Origin: Caulobacter segnis
GTDB taxonomy: Bacteria > Pseudomonadota > Alphaproteobacteria > Caulobacterales > Caulobacteraceae
DNA: 64,000 bases
NCBI RefSeq assembly: GCF_019931575.1
Contig: NZ_CP082923.1
Span: 620,001 to 684,000, forward strand
Reading direction: 5' to 3'
A model generated the notes under the pieces. It ran no database searches and was not told the DNA's origin. It was given only the letters and a program-made list of their open reading frames with translations. The number at the start of each line of letters is the position of its first letter. Position 1 is the first letter of the stretch. Shown here piece by piece: positions 37,596 through 47,351 of this stretch. The position numbers and the translations under genes were made by a program.

Positions 37596-38786
37596 TTAGT
37601 TTTCGAGCGCCGCGACGCCGGGAAGCGTCTTGCCCTCCATCCATTCGAGGAACGCGCCGCCGGCGGTCGAGACGAAAGTAAAATCGGCCGACACGCCCGC
37701 GTGGTTCAATGCAGCGACAGTATCACCGCCGCCCGCGACAGCCACAAGTTTACCTGATTTGGCCAGGGACGCAGCGTGTTTCGCCGCCGAAACGGTCGCT
37801 TCATCGAACGGAGGGACCTCGAAAACACCAAGCGGGCCGTTCCAGATCAGGGTGATGCTTGCGTCCATGGCCGCCAGCAGGCGCTTGGCGCTTTCCGGGC
37901 CCGCGTCGAGGATCAGGTCGTCGGCTTGGACTTCGTTGAGTTGACGGACAGCGGTTTCCACGCCCGGCGCAACCTTCTTGGCCACCACCACGTCGACCGG
38001 CAGCAGCAGTTCGCAGCCGGCGGCGGCGGCCTTGGCGATGATCTCGCGGGCGGTGTCGGCCAGGTCCTTTTCGCAGAGCGAGCCGCCCACGTCGTGGCCC
38101 TGGGCGAACAGGAAGGTGTTGGCCATGCCGCCGCCGATAGCCAGGCGGTCCAGCTTCGAGACGAGGTTGTTCAGCAGGTCGAGCTTGGTCGAGACCTTGG
38201 AGCCGCCGACGATACCGATCACCGGCTTCTTCGGATTGCCTAGCGCGGCGTCCAGAGCCTCCAGTTCGCGCTGCATGGACAGGCCCGGATAGGCCGGCAG
38301 CAGCTTGGCCAGGCCTTCGGTGGAGGCGTGGGCGCGGTGAGCGGCGCTGAAGGCGTCATTGACATAGACATCGCCGTTGGCGGCCAGGGCCTTGGCGAAG
38401 TCGGCGTCGTTCTTCTCCTCGCCGGCGTGGAAGCGGACGTTTTCCAGCAGGGCGACGCCGCCGTTCTCCAGGCCGTCGACGACCTTGGCGGCCTCGGGAC
38501 CGACGCAGTCGCTGGCGAAGGCGACCGGCTGCTCCAGCAGCTTGGACAGCGGCCCGGCCACGAAGCCCAGGCTCATCTCCGGCACGACCTTGCCCTTGGG
38601 GCGGTCGAAGTGGGCCAGCAGCACGACCTTGGCGCCTTGCTTGGACAGGTAGTGGATGGTCGGCAGCGCCGCGCGCAAGCGGGTGTCGTCGGTGATCTTG
38701 CCGCCGTCGACGGGGACGTTGAAGTCCACCCGGACCAGGGCGCGCTTGCCGGCGAGGTCGGCGGTGTCGAGGGTGCGGAAAGGCAT
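37596..38786 (-). CDS. pgk: phosphoglycerate kinase
   Basis: 396-aa glycolytic kinase that makes ATP from 1,3-bisphosphoglycerate. It has the substrate-binding [24 protein letters not shown] and [12 protein letters not shown] near the N-terminus. The nucleotide lobe has [14 protein letters not shown] and the late [12 protein letters not shown]. Length is normal. It lies between gap and fba. A terminator separates it from gap, so it probably also has its own promoter in the short spacer. Confidence 0.96.
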   Translation of the reverse strand: MPFRTLDTADLAGKRALVRVDFNVPVDGGKITDDTRLRAALPTIHYLSKQGAKVVLLAHFDRPKGKVVPEMSLGFVAGPLSKLLEQPVAFASDCVGPEAAKVVDGLENGGVALLENVRFHAGEEKNDADFAKALAANGDVYVNDAFSAAHRAHASTEGLAKLLPAYPGLSMQRELEALDAALGNPKKPVIGIVGGSKVSTKLDLLNNLVSKLDRLAIGGGMANTFLFAQGHDVGGSLCEKDLADTAREIIAKAAAAGCELLLPVDVVVAKKVAPGVETAVRQLNEVQADDLILDAGPESAKRLLAAMDASITLIWNGPLGVFEVPPFDEATVSAAKHAASLAKSGKLVAVAGGGDTVAALNHAGVSADFTFVSTAGGAFLEWMEGKTLPGVAALEN

Positions 38787-38813
38787 GGAGCTTCCTGACG
38801 ATGAGGAACAAGG

Positions 38814-38841
38814 AAAACCCCCGCTCCTTGCGGAGCGGGGG
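38814..38841 (-). terminator. gap terminator
   Basis: On the minus strand CCCCCGCTCC, loop GCAA, GGAGCGGGGG, then TTTT. Strong intrinsic terminator in the gap-pgk spacer, 18 nt after the gap stop; it may let gap be made in excess over pgk. Confidence 0.85.
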
Positions 38842-38858
38842 CTGGGTCTTTCAGTTCC

Positions 38859-39866
38859 TTAGAGGAACTTGGCCATCTCGAGGGCCGTGTCGCTCATGCG
38901 GGTCGCGAAGCCCCACTCGTTGTCGTACCACGACAGCACGCGGACCAGCTTGCCCTCGATGACCTGGGTCTGGGGCAGGGCGGCCGTCGAGCTGGCGGCG
39001 ATGTGGTTCAGGTCCGTCGAGACCAGCGGATCGGTCGTCGTGAACAGCACGCCCTTCATCGGGCCGTCGGCGGCGGCCTGCAGGGCGGCGTTGACCTCGG
39101 CGACGTCGGTGTCGCGCGAGGGCACGACCTTCAGGTCGATGACCGAGACGTTCGGGGTCGGGACGCGGATCGACGAGCCATCCAGCTTGCCCTTCAGGGC
39201 CGGCAGGACCAGACCCAGGGCCTTGGCGGCGCCGGTCGAGGTCGGGATCATGCTCAGGGCCGCGGCGCGGGCGCGATAGAGGTCCTTGTGCATGGTGTCC
39301 AGCGTCGGCTGGTCGCCGGTGTAGCTGTGGATCGTGGTCATGTAGCCACGCTCGATGCCGACCAGGTCCTGCAGGACCTTGGCCACCGGGGCCAGGGCGT
39401 TGGTGGTGCACGAACCGTTCGAGACGATGATGTCGTCGGCGGTCAGGGTCTCGTGGTTGACCTTGTAGACGATGGTCTTGTCGGCCCCGTCCGCGGGAGC
39501 GGACACGAGCACGCGCTTGGCGCCGGCCTTCAGGTGGGCGGCGGCCTTATCCTTGGCGGTGAAGATGCCGGTGCACTCGAAGGCGATGTCGACGCCCAGG
39601 TCCTTGTGCGGCAGTTCTTCGGGGTTACGGATGGCCGTGACCTTGATCTTGCCCAGGCCCACGTCGATCCAGTCCTCGCCCGAGGTGACGACGCCGGGGA
39701 AGCGGCCGTGGACGCTGTCGTAGCGCAGCAGGTGGGCGTTGGTCTCGACCGGCCCGAGGTCGTTGATCGCGACGACCTCGATGTCGCGGCGGCCATGCTC
39801 GGCGATGGAGCGCAGGACCAGACGTCCGATGCGGCCGAAGCCGTTGATGGCGACGCGAATAGCCAT
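38859..39866 (-). CDS. gap: glyceraldehyde-3-phosphate dehydrogenase, type I
   Basis: 335-aa NAD-dependent dehydrogenase. It has the Rossmann start VAINGFGRIGRLVLR, D36 in AINDLG (the NAD-selecting aspartate), and the catalytic C153 in SNGSCTTNALAP. Further conserved stretches are IPTSTGAAKALG and SWYDNEWGF at the C-terminus. It is the first gene of the glycolytic cluster. The promoter region is shared with the divergent zauP across about 215 nt. Confidence 0.96.
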   Translation of the reverse strand: MAIRVAINGFGRIGRLVLRSIAEHGRRDIEVVAINDLGPVETNAHLLRYDSVHGRFPGVVTSGEDWIDVGLGKIKVTAIRNPEELPHKDLGVDIAFECTGIFTAKDKAAAHLKAGAKRVLVSAPADGADKTIVYKVNHETLTADDIIVSNGSCTTNALAPVAKVLQDLVGIERGYMTTIHSYTGDQPTLDTMHKDLYRARAAALSMIPTSTGAAKALGLVLPALKGKLDGSSIRVPTPNVSVIDLKVVPSRDTDVAEVNAALQAAADGPMKGVLFTTTDPLVSTDLNHIAASSTAALPQTQVIEGKLVRVLSWYDNEWGFATRMSDTALEMAKFL

Positions 39867-40081
39867 GGGTCTTTCTCCTGATGTGGCCGCCGGATCGATG
39901 TCGACCGGCGTTCCCTATTTGGGTGCGCGTTTTGCGGGGGAAAGACGCGAAGTCAAGTCCGAGAAATTGAGACCGACCCCATGAATGCTGCTATGGGCTG
40001 CGCGTCGCCCAAATGTCGCCCCGTGCCGCTGGCTTACAGGGCCTCGATCTGTATGTTGCGTTGCATGATGGAAATCCGCCG

Positions 40082-40492
40082 ATGATCCCGGCCGACGGTA
40101 CGGCCCTAGACCTCGCCGTGCGCCGCCTGGAACGGGCGGTGAGCACGCTCGAACAGCGCCTGGCGGCCAAGGCGCTCGAAGCTGCGCGGGCGCCGTCGCC
40201 CGCCGCCGGCGCATCCGCGCCAAGCCTGTTCCCGGAAGCCTTTGGGGACGAGGAGCGCGCGCGCCTTATCGCCGATCTGGAGGCCGCTCACGAGCGGGAA
40301 AAGGCGCTGGAGGAGGCGGGCGAACAGGCCTCGGTGGCCCTGGGCCGCGCCATCGCCGAGATCCGCGCCGCCCTGGGCGAGGAGCCCGTGGCCAATGACG
40401 ACCACGAGCACGACGAGCACGAACGCCGTGCTGGAAATGCCGTCTCGCCCGAGCAGGACGAGGACCTGTTCGACGATCCCAAGGAGGGCTGA
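40082..40492 (+). CDS. zauP: ZauP, ZapA partner in Z-ring organisation
   Basis: 136-aa acidic protein with a coiled coil over about residues 10-35 and 60-95 (RRLERAVSTLEQRLAAKALE, then EEAGEQASVALGRAIAEIRAAL). It ends in a very acidic tail (EQDEDLFDDPKEG). Position directly upstream of zapA, 3 nt away, and the coiled-coil make-up match ZauP, which binds ZapA to tighten the FtsZ ring in Caulobacter. The start is not certain: ATG 40082 is used, but an in-frame TTG-type start slightly upstream is possible. Confidence 0.8.
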   Translation: MIPADGTALDLAVRRLERAVSTLEQRLAAKALEAARAPSPAAGASAPSLFPEAFGDEERARLIADLEAAHEREKALEEAGEQASVALGRAIAEIRAALGEEPVANDDHEHDEHERRAGNAVSPEQDEDLFDDPKEG

Positions 40493-40495
40493 CCT

Positions 40496-40822
40496 ATGGC
40501 GCAGGTGACCATCCACGTGAACGGCCGCCCCTACACGGTCGGCTGCGAGGACGGCCAGGAGCCGCATCTGAAGGAGCTGGCCCGCCTGTTCGACCGCCAG
40601 GTCCGCCAGGTCAGCAGCGACGTCGGCCAGCTGGGCGAGACCCGGCTCTTCCTGATGGGCGCCCTGCTGCTGGCCGACGAGCTGTCGGACATGAAGCTGC
40701 GCCTGGCCCACGCCAACGCCGAGATCGCCCGCCTGAACCAGGAAGGCACCAAGGCTGAAATCGCCGCCATCCGCGCCCTGGACGCGGCCGCCGAGAAGAT
40801 CGAGAAGCTGGCGGCGGAGTAA
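40496..40822 (+). CDS. zapA: cell division protein ZapA
   Basis: 108-aa FtsZ-ring associated protein. It opens with QVTIHVNGRPYTVGCEDGQE, the ZapA globular head, then a coiled coil over about 55-108 (LRLAHANAEIARLNQEG). It forms dimers that bridge FtsZ filaments, here with ZauP. The gene follows zauP by 3 nt with the AAGGAGG ribosome site in the zauP end, so they are co-translated. A probable 6S RNA lies downstream, as in many Proteobacteria. Confidence 0.93.
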   Translation: MAQVTIHVNGRPYTVGCEDGQEPHLKELARLFDRQVRQVSSDVGQLGETRLFLMGALLLADELSDMKLRLAHANAEIARLNQEGTKAEIAAIRALDAAAEKIEKLAAE

Positions 40823-40889
40823 GTCTTTCCAATAGGTAGGGGGAAGGTGCGACAGCCAGCCCCTGGCTTTCCGGCTCCCGAGTCCCTAT

Positions 40890-41045
40890 CTTGATCCACG
40901 GCGGGTCATGCTGTGGCTCTCGTCGAAGATTTCTATTCCCAGGGACCTTAATCTCTCTATCGGGACCTGTTCCCTCCCGTGGCCGTGGCTGCGGGAATAC
41001 GGGGCCCACCTGTTACTGACAGGTTCGAGTGGATTGAAACGTCTT
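40890..41045 (+). ncRNA. ssrS: probable 6S RNA
   Basis: The 278-nt gap between zapA and the 5-formyltetrahydrofolate cyclo-ligase gene is the classic 6S RNA position. Closing-stem arms ATCCAC (40894-40899) and GTGGAT (41029-41034) are perfect complements about 140 nt apart, the right scale for a 6S rod. A local hairpin ACCTGT/ACAGGT lies near 41008-41024. G- and C-rich segments between the arms allow a long interrupted helix with a central bubble. Ends are approximate, and no covariance model could be run. Confidence 0.6.
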
Positions 41046-41100
41046 CACGGTTCTTCGCGGCGCCGCCACCCTTTTCCCTCGAAAGCGCTATAGATGGTCG

Positions 41101-41712
41101 ATGACCATCGCTGACCCCCTCGCGGCCAAGATCGCGCTGCGCGTCTTCCTGCGGAGCCAGCGCAAGCAACTGGCGCTCGACCACCCTGAAGCCGACTGGA
41201 TGATCGCCGATGTGGCGCGCGAGCCGCTGGCCAGGCTGTTCCCGCACCCAGAGGGCAAGGTCGCCGCGCTCTATCACGGGCTTGGTTCGGAGGTGTCGCC
41301 GCGCATCTTGGCCGACCAACTGGCGGAGGCGGGCTGGATCCTGGCGCTGCCGGCGGTGCTGGACAAGGACGATGGCGAGATGGTGTTCCGGCGTTGGGAC
41401 CGCGCGACGTCGCTGGTCCACGACGCCATCGGCCTGCGCAGTCCCCCGCTGGAAGCGCCGATAGTCCAGCCTGATCTGGTGATCACGCCGCTGCTGGCCT
41501 TCCAGCGCGATGGGCTGAGGTTGGGGCAGGGGGGCGGCTATTACGATCGGGCGTTGGAGGACCTGCGGGCGCGCAAGCCTGACGTCTTCGTCCTGGGCCT
41601 GGCCTACAGCGGCCAGCAGGTGGAAAATCTGCCGCACGAGCCGCACGATCAAAGGCTGGACGCCATTCTCACCGAAAAAGAGTATATGGCCGTCAACGAC
41701 AGGGGCCGCTGA
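41101..41712 (+). CDS. 5-formyltetrahydrofolate cyclo-ligase
   Basis: 203-aa ATP-dependent enzyme converting 5-formyl-THF to methenyl-THF, clearing a folate storage form. It shows LRSQRKQLAL near the start, the VITPLLAFQRDGLRLGQGGGYYDRAL active-site region and a conserved LPHEPHDQRLDAILTE end. Its place next to zapA and 6S RNA parallels the ygfA (fau) locus of enterobacteria. Confidence 0.92.
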   Translation: MTIADPLAAKIALRVFLRSQRKQLALDHPEADWMIADVAREPLARLFPHPEGKVAALYHGLGSEVSPRILADQLAEAGWILALPAVLDKDDGEMVFRRWDRATSLVHDAIGLRSPPLEAPIVQPDLVITPLLAFQRDGLRLGQGGGYYDRALEDLRARKPDVFVLGLAYSGQQVENLPHEPHDQRLDAILTEKEYMAVNDRGR

Positions 41713-41733
41713 GGCCCGATCCAAGGACTTTCG

Positions 41734-42555
41734 ATGCGTTTCGCCTTCTTCGGCGATGTCGTCGGCAAGTCGGGCCGCGACGGCCTGGCCGACCATCTGC
41801 CCGATCTTCGCCGCCGGCTCTCCCTCGAGTTCGTGATCATCAACGCCGAGAACGCCGCGGCCGGCTTCGGCATCACCGAGAACACGGCGCGCGAGCTGTT
41901 CGAGGCCGGGGCCGACTGCCTGACCCTGGGCAACCACAGCTGGGACCAGCGCGAGGCCCTGACCTACATCGTCCGCGAACCGCGCCTGATCCGCCCGGCC
42001 AACTATCCGATCCTGTCCGACGCCCCGGGACGCGGCAGCCACCTGTTCCAGACCGACAGCGGCAAGACGATCTACGTCGTGAACCTGCTCGGCCGCGTCC
42101 ACATGGACGCCATGGACGATCCGTTCGCCGCCGTCGACCGCGAGCTGGACAAGGCCCCGCTGGCCCAGGTGGCCGACGCGGTGGTGGTCGACATGCACTG
42201 CGAAGCGACCTCCGAGAAGATGGCCATGGGCCACTATTGCGACGGCCGCGCCTCGCTGGTGGTCGGCACCCACACCCACGTCCCGACCGCCGACTGTCAG
42301 ATCCTGCCGGGCGGCACCGCCTACCAGACCGACGCGGGCGCCTGCGCCGACTACGACAGCGTGATCGGCAACCAGAAGGACGAGCCGCTGCGCCGCTTCA
42401 CGACCAAGATCAGCGGCGGGCGCTACCAGCCGGCCTCGGGTCCGGCGACGGTGTGTGGCGTGTTCGTCGAGACGGACGACCGCACCGGCCTGGCGACGCG
42501 GGTCGAGCCGATCCGCGTGGGCGGGCGGCTGAAGCCGACCATTCCCGAGGCCTGA
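41734..42555 (+). CDS. TIGR00282 family metallophosphoesterase (YmdB-like)
   Basis: 273-aa metallophosphoesterase. Metal motifs are FFGDVVGKSGRDG, NAENAAAGFGI, TLGNHSWDQREAL (GNH) and VDMHCEATSEK, VGTHTHVPTAD (HxH). Family members hydrolyse 2',3'-cyclic nucleotides or cAMP. The physiological substrate here is unknown. It starts 21 nt after the cyclo-ligase gene and may be in its operon. Confidence 0.9.
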   Translation: MRFAFFGDVVGKSGRDGLADHLPDLRRRLSLEFVIINAENAAAGFGITENTARELFEAGADCLTLGNHSWDQREALTYIVREPRLIRPANYPILSDAPGRGSHLFQTDSGKTIYVVNLLGRVHMDAMDDPFAAVDRELDKAPLAQVADAVVVDMHCEATSEKMAMGHYCDGRASLVVGTHTHVPTADCQILPGGTAYQTDAGACADYDSVIGNQKDEPLRRFTTKISGGRYQPASGPATVCGVFVETDDRTGLATRVEPIRVGGRLKPTIPEA

Positions 42556-42625
42556 TCCAAAGCGCGATTGCTTTCGTCATGCGTTGGGCGTTGGCTGGGA
42601 CCACCTCAAGAGGAGCCTCTCCACC

Positions 42626-43042
42626 ATGACCGACGCCACCGTCTACACCGCTCACGCCCACGCCGTCGGCGGTCGCAATGGGACCGCCAAGGCCGATGAC
42701 GGCCATCTGGACGTTAGGCTGGCGTTCCCCAAGTCGATGGGCGGCAGCGGCGACGGCACCAATCCGGAGTCGCTGTTCGCGGCTGGCTATTCGGCCTGCT
42801 TCCTGGGCGCGCTGGGCCTGGTGGCCCGCAACCAGGGCGTCAAGCTGGGCGAGCACAGCCTGGACGCCGAGGTCGACCTGATCAAGGACGACACCAGCTT
42901 CCACGTCGGCGTGCGCCTGAAGCTGACGGCGCCGGAGCTGGATCGCGACACCGCGCTGAAGCTGCTGCACGCGGCCCACGAGGTCTGCCCCTATTCCAAG
43001 GCCACGCGCGGCAATGTCGACGTGCAGCTGGACGTGGCCTGA
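42626..43042 (+). CDS. ohr: organic hydroperoxide resistance protein Ohr (OsmC family)
   Basis: 138-aa thiol peroxidase. The catalytic cysteines are C58 in AGYSACFLGAL and C121 in VCPYSKATRGN, the Ohr (not OsmC) signature. The protein detoxifies organic hydroperoxides, usually under an OhrR repressor, which is not seen nearby. ATG 42626 follows AGAGGAG. It ends 1 nt from the convergent GST gene with no terminator between them. Confidence 0.92.
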   Translation: MTDATVYTAHAHAVGGRNGTAKADDGHLDVRLAFPKSMGGSGDGTNPESLFAAGYSACFLGALGLVARNQGVKLGEHSLDAEVDLIKDDTSFHVGVRLKLTAPELDRDTALKLLHAAHEVCPYSKATRGNVDVQLDVA

Positions 43043-43043
43043 A

Positions 43044-43694
43044 CTAGCCCTCCGGGAAGTACTTGAAGAACGGCTCGGCCTCGGTCAGAACGCGCTGGAC
43101 CGAGGGCCGGGTCTTCAGTCGCTCCAGATAGGCCAGGCTCAGTGGCCAGCGCTCGGCCAGGGCCTGGACCTTGTCTGCATAGAACAGCGCCGGCATGGCC
43201 GCGCAGTCGGCCAGGCCGAAGTCGCCGCTCATCCAGACGCGGCCGTCGGCCAGTACGTCTTCCAGGTGATCGCAGGCCTGGGCCAGCTGACCATAGGCCT
43301 CGTCGACGCCGAAGCCGTCCTTGGCCTCCGGCGGTCGCAGGCGGTCGGCGACGATCCGCTGCATCGGGTGGTGGATGTAGTGGTCGAAGAACCGATCCCA
43401 GAACCGCGTCCGCCAGGCGAGGTCCGCATCGGCCGGCGTGAACCGGACCGGGCCCGGATAGTGGAGGTCCAGATAGTCGAGGATGACGCTGGTCTCGTTG
43501 ACCGTCTCGTCGCGGGCTTCGTCACGCAGGGCCGGCATCTTGCCCATCGGCGACAGCTTCCGGAACGCCTCTCGGACGGCCGGGTCGCCCAGATTGACCA
43601 TCACGTTCTCGAAGGCGATGTCGTTCTCGTACAGGCCGATCAGCACCTTCCAGCAGAACGAGGACAGGGGGTGGGCGTGCAGCGTCAGGCTCAT
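43044..43694 (-). CDS. glutathione S-transferase family protein
   Basis: 216-aa protein with an N-terminal thioredoxin-like GST domain (LHAHPLSSFCWKVLIGLYEN, then PMGKMPALRDEAR and NETSVILDYLD) and an all-helical C-terminal domain. The Ser/Cys at SSFCWK is the likely glutathione-contact region. Substrate unknown. It is convergent with ohr, suggesting a shared oxidative-stress context but opposite transcripts. Confidence 0.88.
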   Translation of the reverse strand: MSLTLHAHPLSSFCWKVLIGLYENDIAFENVMVNLGDPAVREAFRKLSPMGKMPALRDEARDETVNETSVILDYLDLHYPGPVRFTPADADLAWRTRFWDRFFDHYIHHPMQRIVADRLRPPEAKDGFGVDEAYGQLAQACDHLEDVLADGRVWMSGDFGLADCAAMPALFYADKVQALAERWPLSLAYLERLKTRPSVQRVLTEAEPFFKYFPEG

Positions 43695-43848
43695 CGTGTC
43701 GGCTCTCAAACACTTAAGTCATTGCCTAACTATATCGCTGTGCACGGTGATGCAAGCCCCGCCGACAGGCCCTTGGGGGTGACAAAACCCGCCCCCGGAC
43801 GCTAGAAGCGCGCACACTCCATTTTCAGACCAGAGACAGAGCCTCCGA

Positions 43849-44604
43849 ATGGCCGGCCACTCGAAATTCAAGAACATCATGCACCGCAAGGGCCGCGCCG
43901 ACGCCGCGCGCTCCAAGCTGTTCTCCAAGCTGTCGCGGGAAATCACCGTCGCCGCCAAGGCCGGCCTGCCCGACCCGGCCATGAACCCGCGCCTGCGCCT
44001 GGCCGTGAACAACGCCAAGGCCGAGAGCCTGCCCAAGGACGTCATCGACCGCGCGATCAAGAAGTCGCAGATGGGCGACGCGGCCGACTACTCGGAAATC
44101 CGCTATGAAGGCGTCGCCGCCGGCGGCGTCGGCATCGTTGTCGAGGTCCTGACCGACAACAAGAACCGCGCCGCCGCCAATGTCCGCTCGTACTTCACCA
44201 AGATGGGCGGCAACATGGGGGCCACCGGCTCGGTGACCTTCAACTTCGACCGCGTCGGCCAGATCAGCTATCCGGCCAAGGCCGCGTCGGAAGACGACAT
44301 GATGGAAGCCGCCATCGAGGCCGGCGCCGACGACGTCACCTCGGACATGGACGAAGAAGGCGAAGGCCACACCGTCTACACCGCGTTCGAGAGCCTGAAC
44401 GAGGTGGCCGCCGCCCTGGAGGCCAAGTTCGGCCCGGCGACCAACACCAAGATCGCCTGGCGTCCCAAGATGCAGGTGCCGGTCACGGGCGACAGCGTCG
44501 CCACCCTGATGAAGCTGCTCGACATGCTGGACGAGGACGACGACGTCCAGGCCGTCTATTCGAACGAGGACATCAGCGACGAAGACCTGGCCAAGCTGGG
44601 CTGA
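43849..44604 (+). CDS. YebC/PmpR family transcriptional or translational regulator
   Basis: 251-aa protein with the diagnostic N-terminus [19 protein letters not shown]. Also recognisable are the basic [17 protein letters not shown] region and the late acidic [17 protein letters not shown]. Family members are DNA-binding regulators or, in recent work, ribosome factors for proline-rich stretches. The upstream gap of about 155 nt lies between divergent genes. A strong terminator follows it. Confidence 0.94.
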   Translation: MAGHSKFKNIMHRKGRADAARSKLFSKLSREITVAAKAGLPDPAMNPRLRLAVNNAKAESLPKDVIDRAIKKSQMGDAADYSEIRYEGVAAGGVGIVVEVLTDNKNRAAANVRSYFTKMGGNMGATGSVTFNFDRVGQISYPAKAASEDDMMEAAIEAGADDVTSDMDEEGEGHTVYTAFESLNEVAAALEAKFGPATNTKIAWRPKMQVPVTGDSVATLMKLLDMLDEDDDVQAVYSNEDISDEDLAKLG

Positions 44605-44615
44605 CGCTTTTTCGA

Positions 44616-44644
44616 GGGAGGTCCGCTGGACCTCCCTTTCCTTT
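44616..44644 (+). terminator. yebC terminator
   Basis: GGGAGGTCC-GCT-GGACCTCCC followed by TTTCCTTTG, 11 nt after the stop of the YebC gene. It directly abuts the next gene's upstream region. Confidence 0.88.
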
Positions 44645-44671
44645 GTGCATTGCCTAGAGACCGAGGCCCTG

Positions 44672-45634
44672 GTGACCCTCTTCGCTCCGAACGCCCTGGC
44701 TGTCGTCGACCTGCCCGGCCTGCCCAACCACTATCGCGGCAAGGTGCGGGACAATTACGACCTGCCGGACGGCCGCCGGGTGATCGTCGCCTCGGACCGG
44801 CTCAGCGCCTTCGATCGGATCCTGTGCGCCGTGCCGTTCAAGGGCCAGGTGCTGACGGAGACGGCGCGCTACTGGTTCGACGCCACCGCCGACATCTGCC
44901 CCAACCACGTCCTGTCCTATCCCGACCCGAACGTGCTGATCGGCCGTCGGCTGGAGATGCTGCCGGTCGAGCTGGTGGTGCGCGGCTATCTGGCCGGGAC
45001 CACCTCGACCTCGATCCTGACCCTGTACAACAAGGGCGAGCGCGAGATGTACGGCGTGACGCTGCCCGACGGCCTGCGCGCCAACCAGCGCCTGCCCCAG
45101 CCGATCCTCACGCCCACCAGCAAGGCCGCCGACGGCGACCATGACGCGCCGCTGTCGCCCGCCCAGATCCTGGAGCAGGGCCTGCTGACCGCACAGCAGT
45201 GGGACCAGCTCAGCGCCTACGCCCTGGCCCTGTTCGCGCGCGGCCAGAAGCTCGCCGCCGAGCGTGGGCTGATCCTGGCCGACACGAAGTACGAATTCGG
45301 CCTCGACTCCGACGGCCGCATCGTCCTGGCCGACGAGATCCACACGCCAGACAGCAGCCGCTTCTGGAAGGCCGCGACCTACGAGGCCAGGTTCGAGGCC
45401 GGCGAGCGTCCCGACAGCTTCGACAAGGATTTTGTCCGCGCTTGGGTCGCTGAACGCTGCGACCCCTACGGCGACGCGATTCCGGAGATCCCCGAGGCGC
45501 TGATCGCGCAGACCTCGGAGGTCTATATCGAGGCGTTCGAGACGATCACCGGCCAGGTGTTCCAGCGTCCTGACACGGCCGAGCCCGTCCTGGACCGCGT
45601 GCGGCGCAACCTGGACAGCTACCTGGCCGGCTAG
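44672..45634 (+). CDS. purC: phosphoribosylaminoimidazolesuccinocarboxamide synthase PurC
   Basis: 320-aa SAICAR synthase of the purine pathway. It has the N-terminal [49 protein letters not shown] and [27 protein letters not shown]. These are all conserved ATP and CAIR-binding elements. GTG 44672 is preferred. An in-frame GTG at 44645 would begin in the tail of the upstream terminator. Longer than the usual 240-aa bacterial PurC, it belongs to the long type. Confidence 0.93.
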   Translation: MTLFAPNALAVVDLPGLPNHYRGKVRDNYDLPDGRRVIVASDRLSAFDRILCAVPFKGQVLTETARYWFDATADICPNHVLSYPDPNVLIGRRLEMLPVELVVRGYLAGTTSTSILTLYNKGEREMYGVTLPDGLRANQRLPQPILTPTSKAADGDHDAPLSPAQILEQGLLTAQQWDQLSAYALALFARGQKLAAERGLILADTKYEFGLDSDGRIVLADEIHTPDSSRFWKAATYEARFEAGERPDSFDKDFVRAWVAERCDPYGDAIPEIPEALIAQTSEVYIEAFETITGQVFQRPDTAEPVLDRVRRNLDSYLAG

Positions 45635-45669
45635 GGGATCGCCCGAGCGCCCCGCCCGTTACAGCGGTC

Positions 45670-46362
45670 ATGGACTGGCTGGCTCCCGGCGAACTTCTTC
45701 CCATCCTCGGCGCGGTGATCGCCGGCGGGGTGATCGGCTTCGAACGCGAGTACCGCAGCCGGCCCGCCGGCTTGCGCACCCACGTGCTGGTCAGCCTGGC
45801 CTCGGCCCTGCTGATGCTGGCCGCGGTGCACCAGGTGCGCTGGATGCCAGAGACCTCTTCCGAGGTGCTGCGCATCGACCCGGTCCGCATGGCCCACGGC
45901 GTGCTGACCGGCGTCGGCTTCCTGTGCGGCGGGGTGATCTTCCAGCAGGGGGTGTCGGTGCACGGCCTGACGACCGCGGCCTCCCTGTGGATAACTTCGG
46001 CGATCGGCACCCTGTTCGGCGTCGGCCTCTACGATCTGGCGATCCTGGGCACGCTGCTGGCGGTGGTCACGCTCAGCGCCGCCCGCTGGCTGGATCGCAC
46101 CCTGCCGCAGAAGAACTTCACCGAGATCAGCGTCCGTTCCCGTCGCGAGACGCCGCTGGACGAACCGGAACTGCGGGCCCTGCTGGCCGACTACGACCTG
46201 AAGGGCGCGCGTCTGAACCACTGCCTGAGCGATGGCGGGACGGTGTTCGAGTTGGCCGGCGCGTTCTCGGGTAAGGGCGCGCTGCGCCTGCGCGAAGTGG
46301 CCCATCGCCTGCGCGACGACCCCCGCGTGATCGAGTTCGATATCCTGCCCAGGAAGGATTGA
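45670..46362 (+). CDS. MgtC/SapB family membrane protein
   Basis: 230-aa inner-membrane protein. The first 150 residues hold about four or five helices with the MgtC/SapB core GVIGFEREYRSRPAGLRTHVLVSLASALLM and GVLTGVGFLCGGVIFQQG. A soluble C-terminal domain of about 80 aa follows. Related proteins affect magnesium homeostasis and ATP synthase activity; the role here is not known. Confidence 0.9.
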   Translation: MDWLAPGELLPILGAVIAGGVIGFEREYRSRPAGLRTHVLVSLASALLMLAAVHQVRWMPETSSEVLRIDPVRMAHGVLTGVGFLCGGVIFQQGVSVHGLTTAASLWITSAIGTLFGVGLYDLAILGTLLAVVTLSAARWLDRTLPQKNFTEISVRSRRETPLDEPELRALLADYDLKGARLNHCLSDGGTVFELAGAFSGKGALRLREVAHRLRDDPRVIEFDILPRKD

Positions 46363-46412
46363 GGGCAAGGACCGAGCTTCTCGCCGTCACGCCGCCCGGC
46401 TAGACTGAACGC

Positions 46413-47345
46413 ATGGTTCTGCGGGTTCACATCGACACCGATTGCGGCGTGGACGACGCCCTGGCGCTGGCCTTGCTGGCGCGCTCGCGCCAGGCCGTCG
46501 AGGTGGTCTCGGTCTCGGCCGTGTTCGGCAATACCTATGTCGACCAGGCGGCCGCCAACGCCCGCGGCGTGCTGCGGCTCGCCGGCTGCGGGGCGGAGGT
46601 CTATATCGGCGCCGGGGCGGGCCTGGCCAAGCGCCGGGTCGAGCGCATGCGCCCCGCCCACGGCGTCGACGGCCTGAACGGCAGCGGCTTCTCGCAGCGC
46701 TGGAAGCTGCCCGAGCTGGAGCGTGGCCATTCCGCCAATTTCCTGGCCTTCGCCGCGCGCCGCAAGCTGAGCGGCCTGTTCCTGGGGCCGCTGACCAATC
46801 TGGCCAAGGCCTCGCTGGAGGATCCCGCCGCCTTCCGCGACTGGCGCCCGACGATCATGGCCGGCGCCTTCGCGGTCGAGGGCAAGGCCGCCGGCGGCGC
46901 GGACTTCAACACCTGGAGCGATCCGGAGGCCTTGCAGCGCACGCTGGAGGCCGGCGCCACGCCCCGGCTGACGCCGCTGGACGTCACGTCGCGGGTGACG
47001 ATCACCGCCGACGATCTTTCCAGGGGCGCGGTCTGCTGCGGCTCGCCGCTGTCGGCGCGGCTGACCAAGGCGGCGGGCCCCTATATCGCCTTTCACCAGC
47101 AGGTCTGGGGCGGCGAGGGCTGCCGGCCGCACGACGCGGTGGCCGCCGCCAGCCTGGTGGCGCCCGAACTCTTCACCTTCGAGCCCGCCCGCCTGCGGGT
47201 CATCGTCGATGGCGAGCGCCTGGGCCGGGTCGAACAGGTCGACGGAACCCCGAACGCCGAGGTCTGCACGGGACTGGATGTCGACGCGGTCAAGCGCCTG
47301 ATCCTGGGCGGCCTGTTCGGCTGGAGCGCCGTCGAGGCGGCCTGA
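46413..47345 (+). CDS. nucleoside hydrolase, IU_nuc_hydro family
   Basis: 310-aa enzyme cleaving ribonucleosides to base and ribose. The calcium-binding Asp cluster DTDCGVDDA (D8, D10, D14, D15) opens the protein. LFLGPLTNLAKA and GADFNTWSDPEA follow, then a late HDAVAA. The second half is Ala-rich but within normal family divergence. Purine or pyrimidine preference cannot be decided. Confidence 0.88.
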   Translation: MVLRVHIDTDCGVDDALALALLARSRQAVEVVSVSAVFGNTYVDQAAANARGVLRLAGCGAEVYIGAGAGLAKRRVERMRPAHGVDGLNGSGFSQRWKLPELERGHSANFLAFAARRKLSGLFLGPLTNLAKASLEDPAAFRDWRPTIMAGAFAVEGKAAGGADFNTWSDPEALQRTLEAGATPRLTPLDVTSRVTITADDLSRGAVCCGSPLSARLTKAAGPYIAFHQQVWGGEGCRPHDAVAAASLVAPELFTFEPARLRVIVDGERLGRVEQVDGTPNAEVCTGLDVDAVKRLILGGLFGWSAVEAA

Positions 47346-47351
47346 GGGCGA

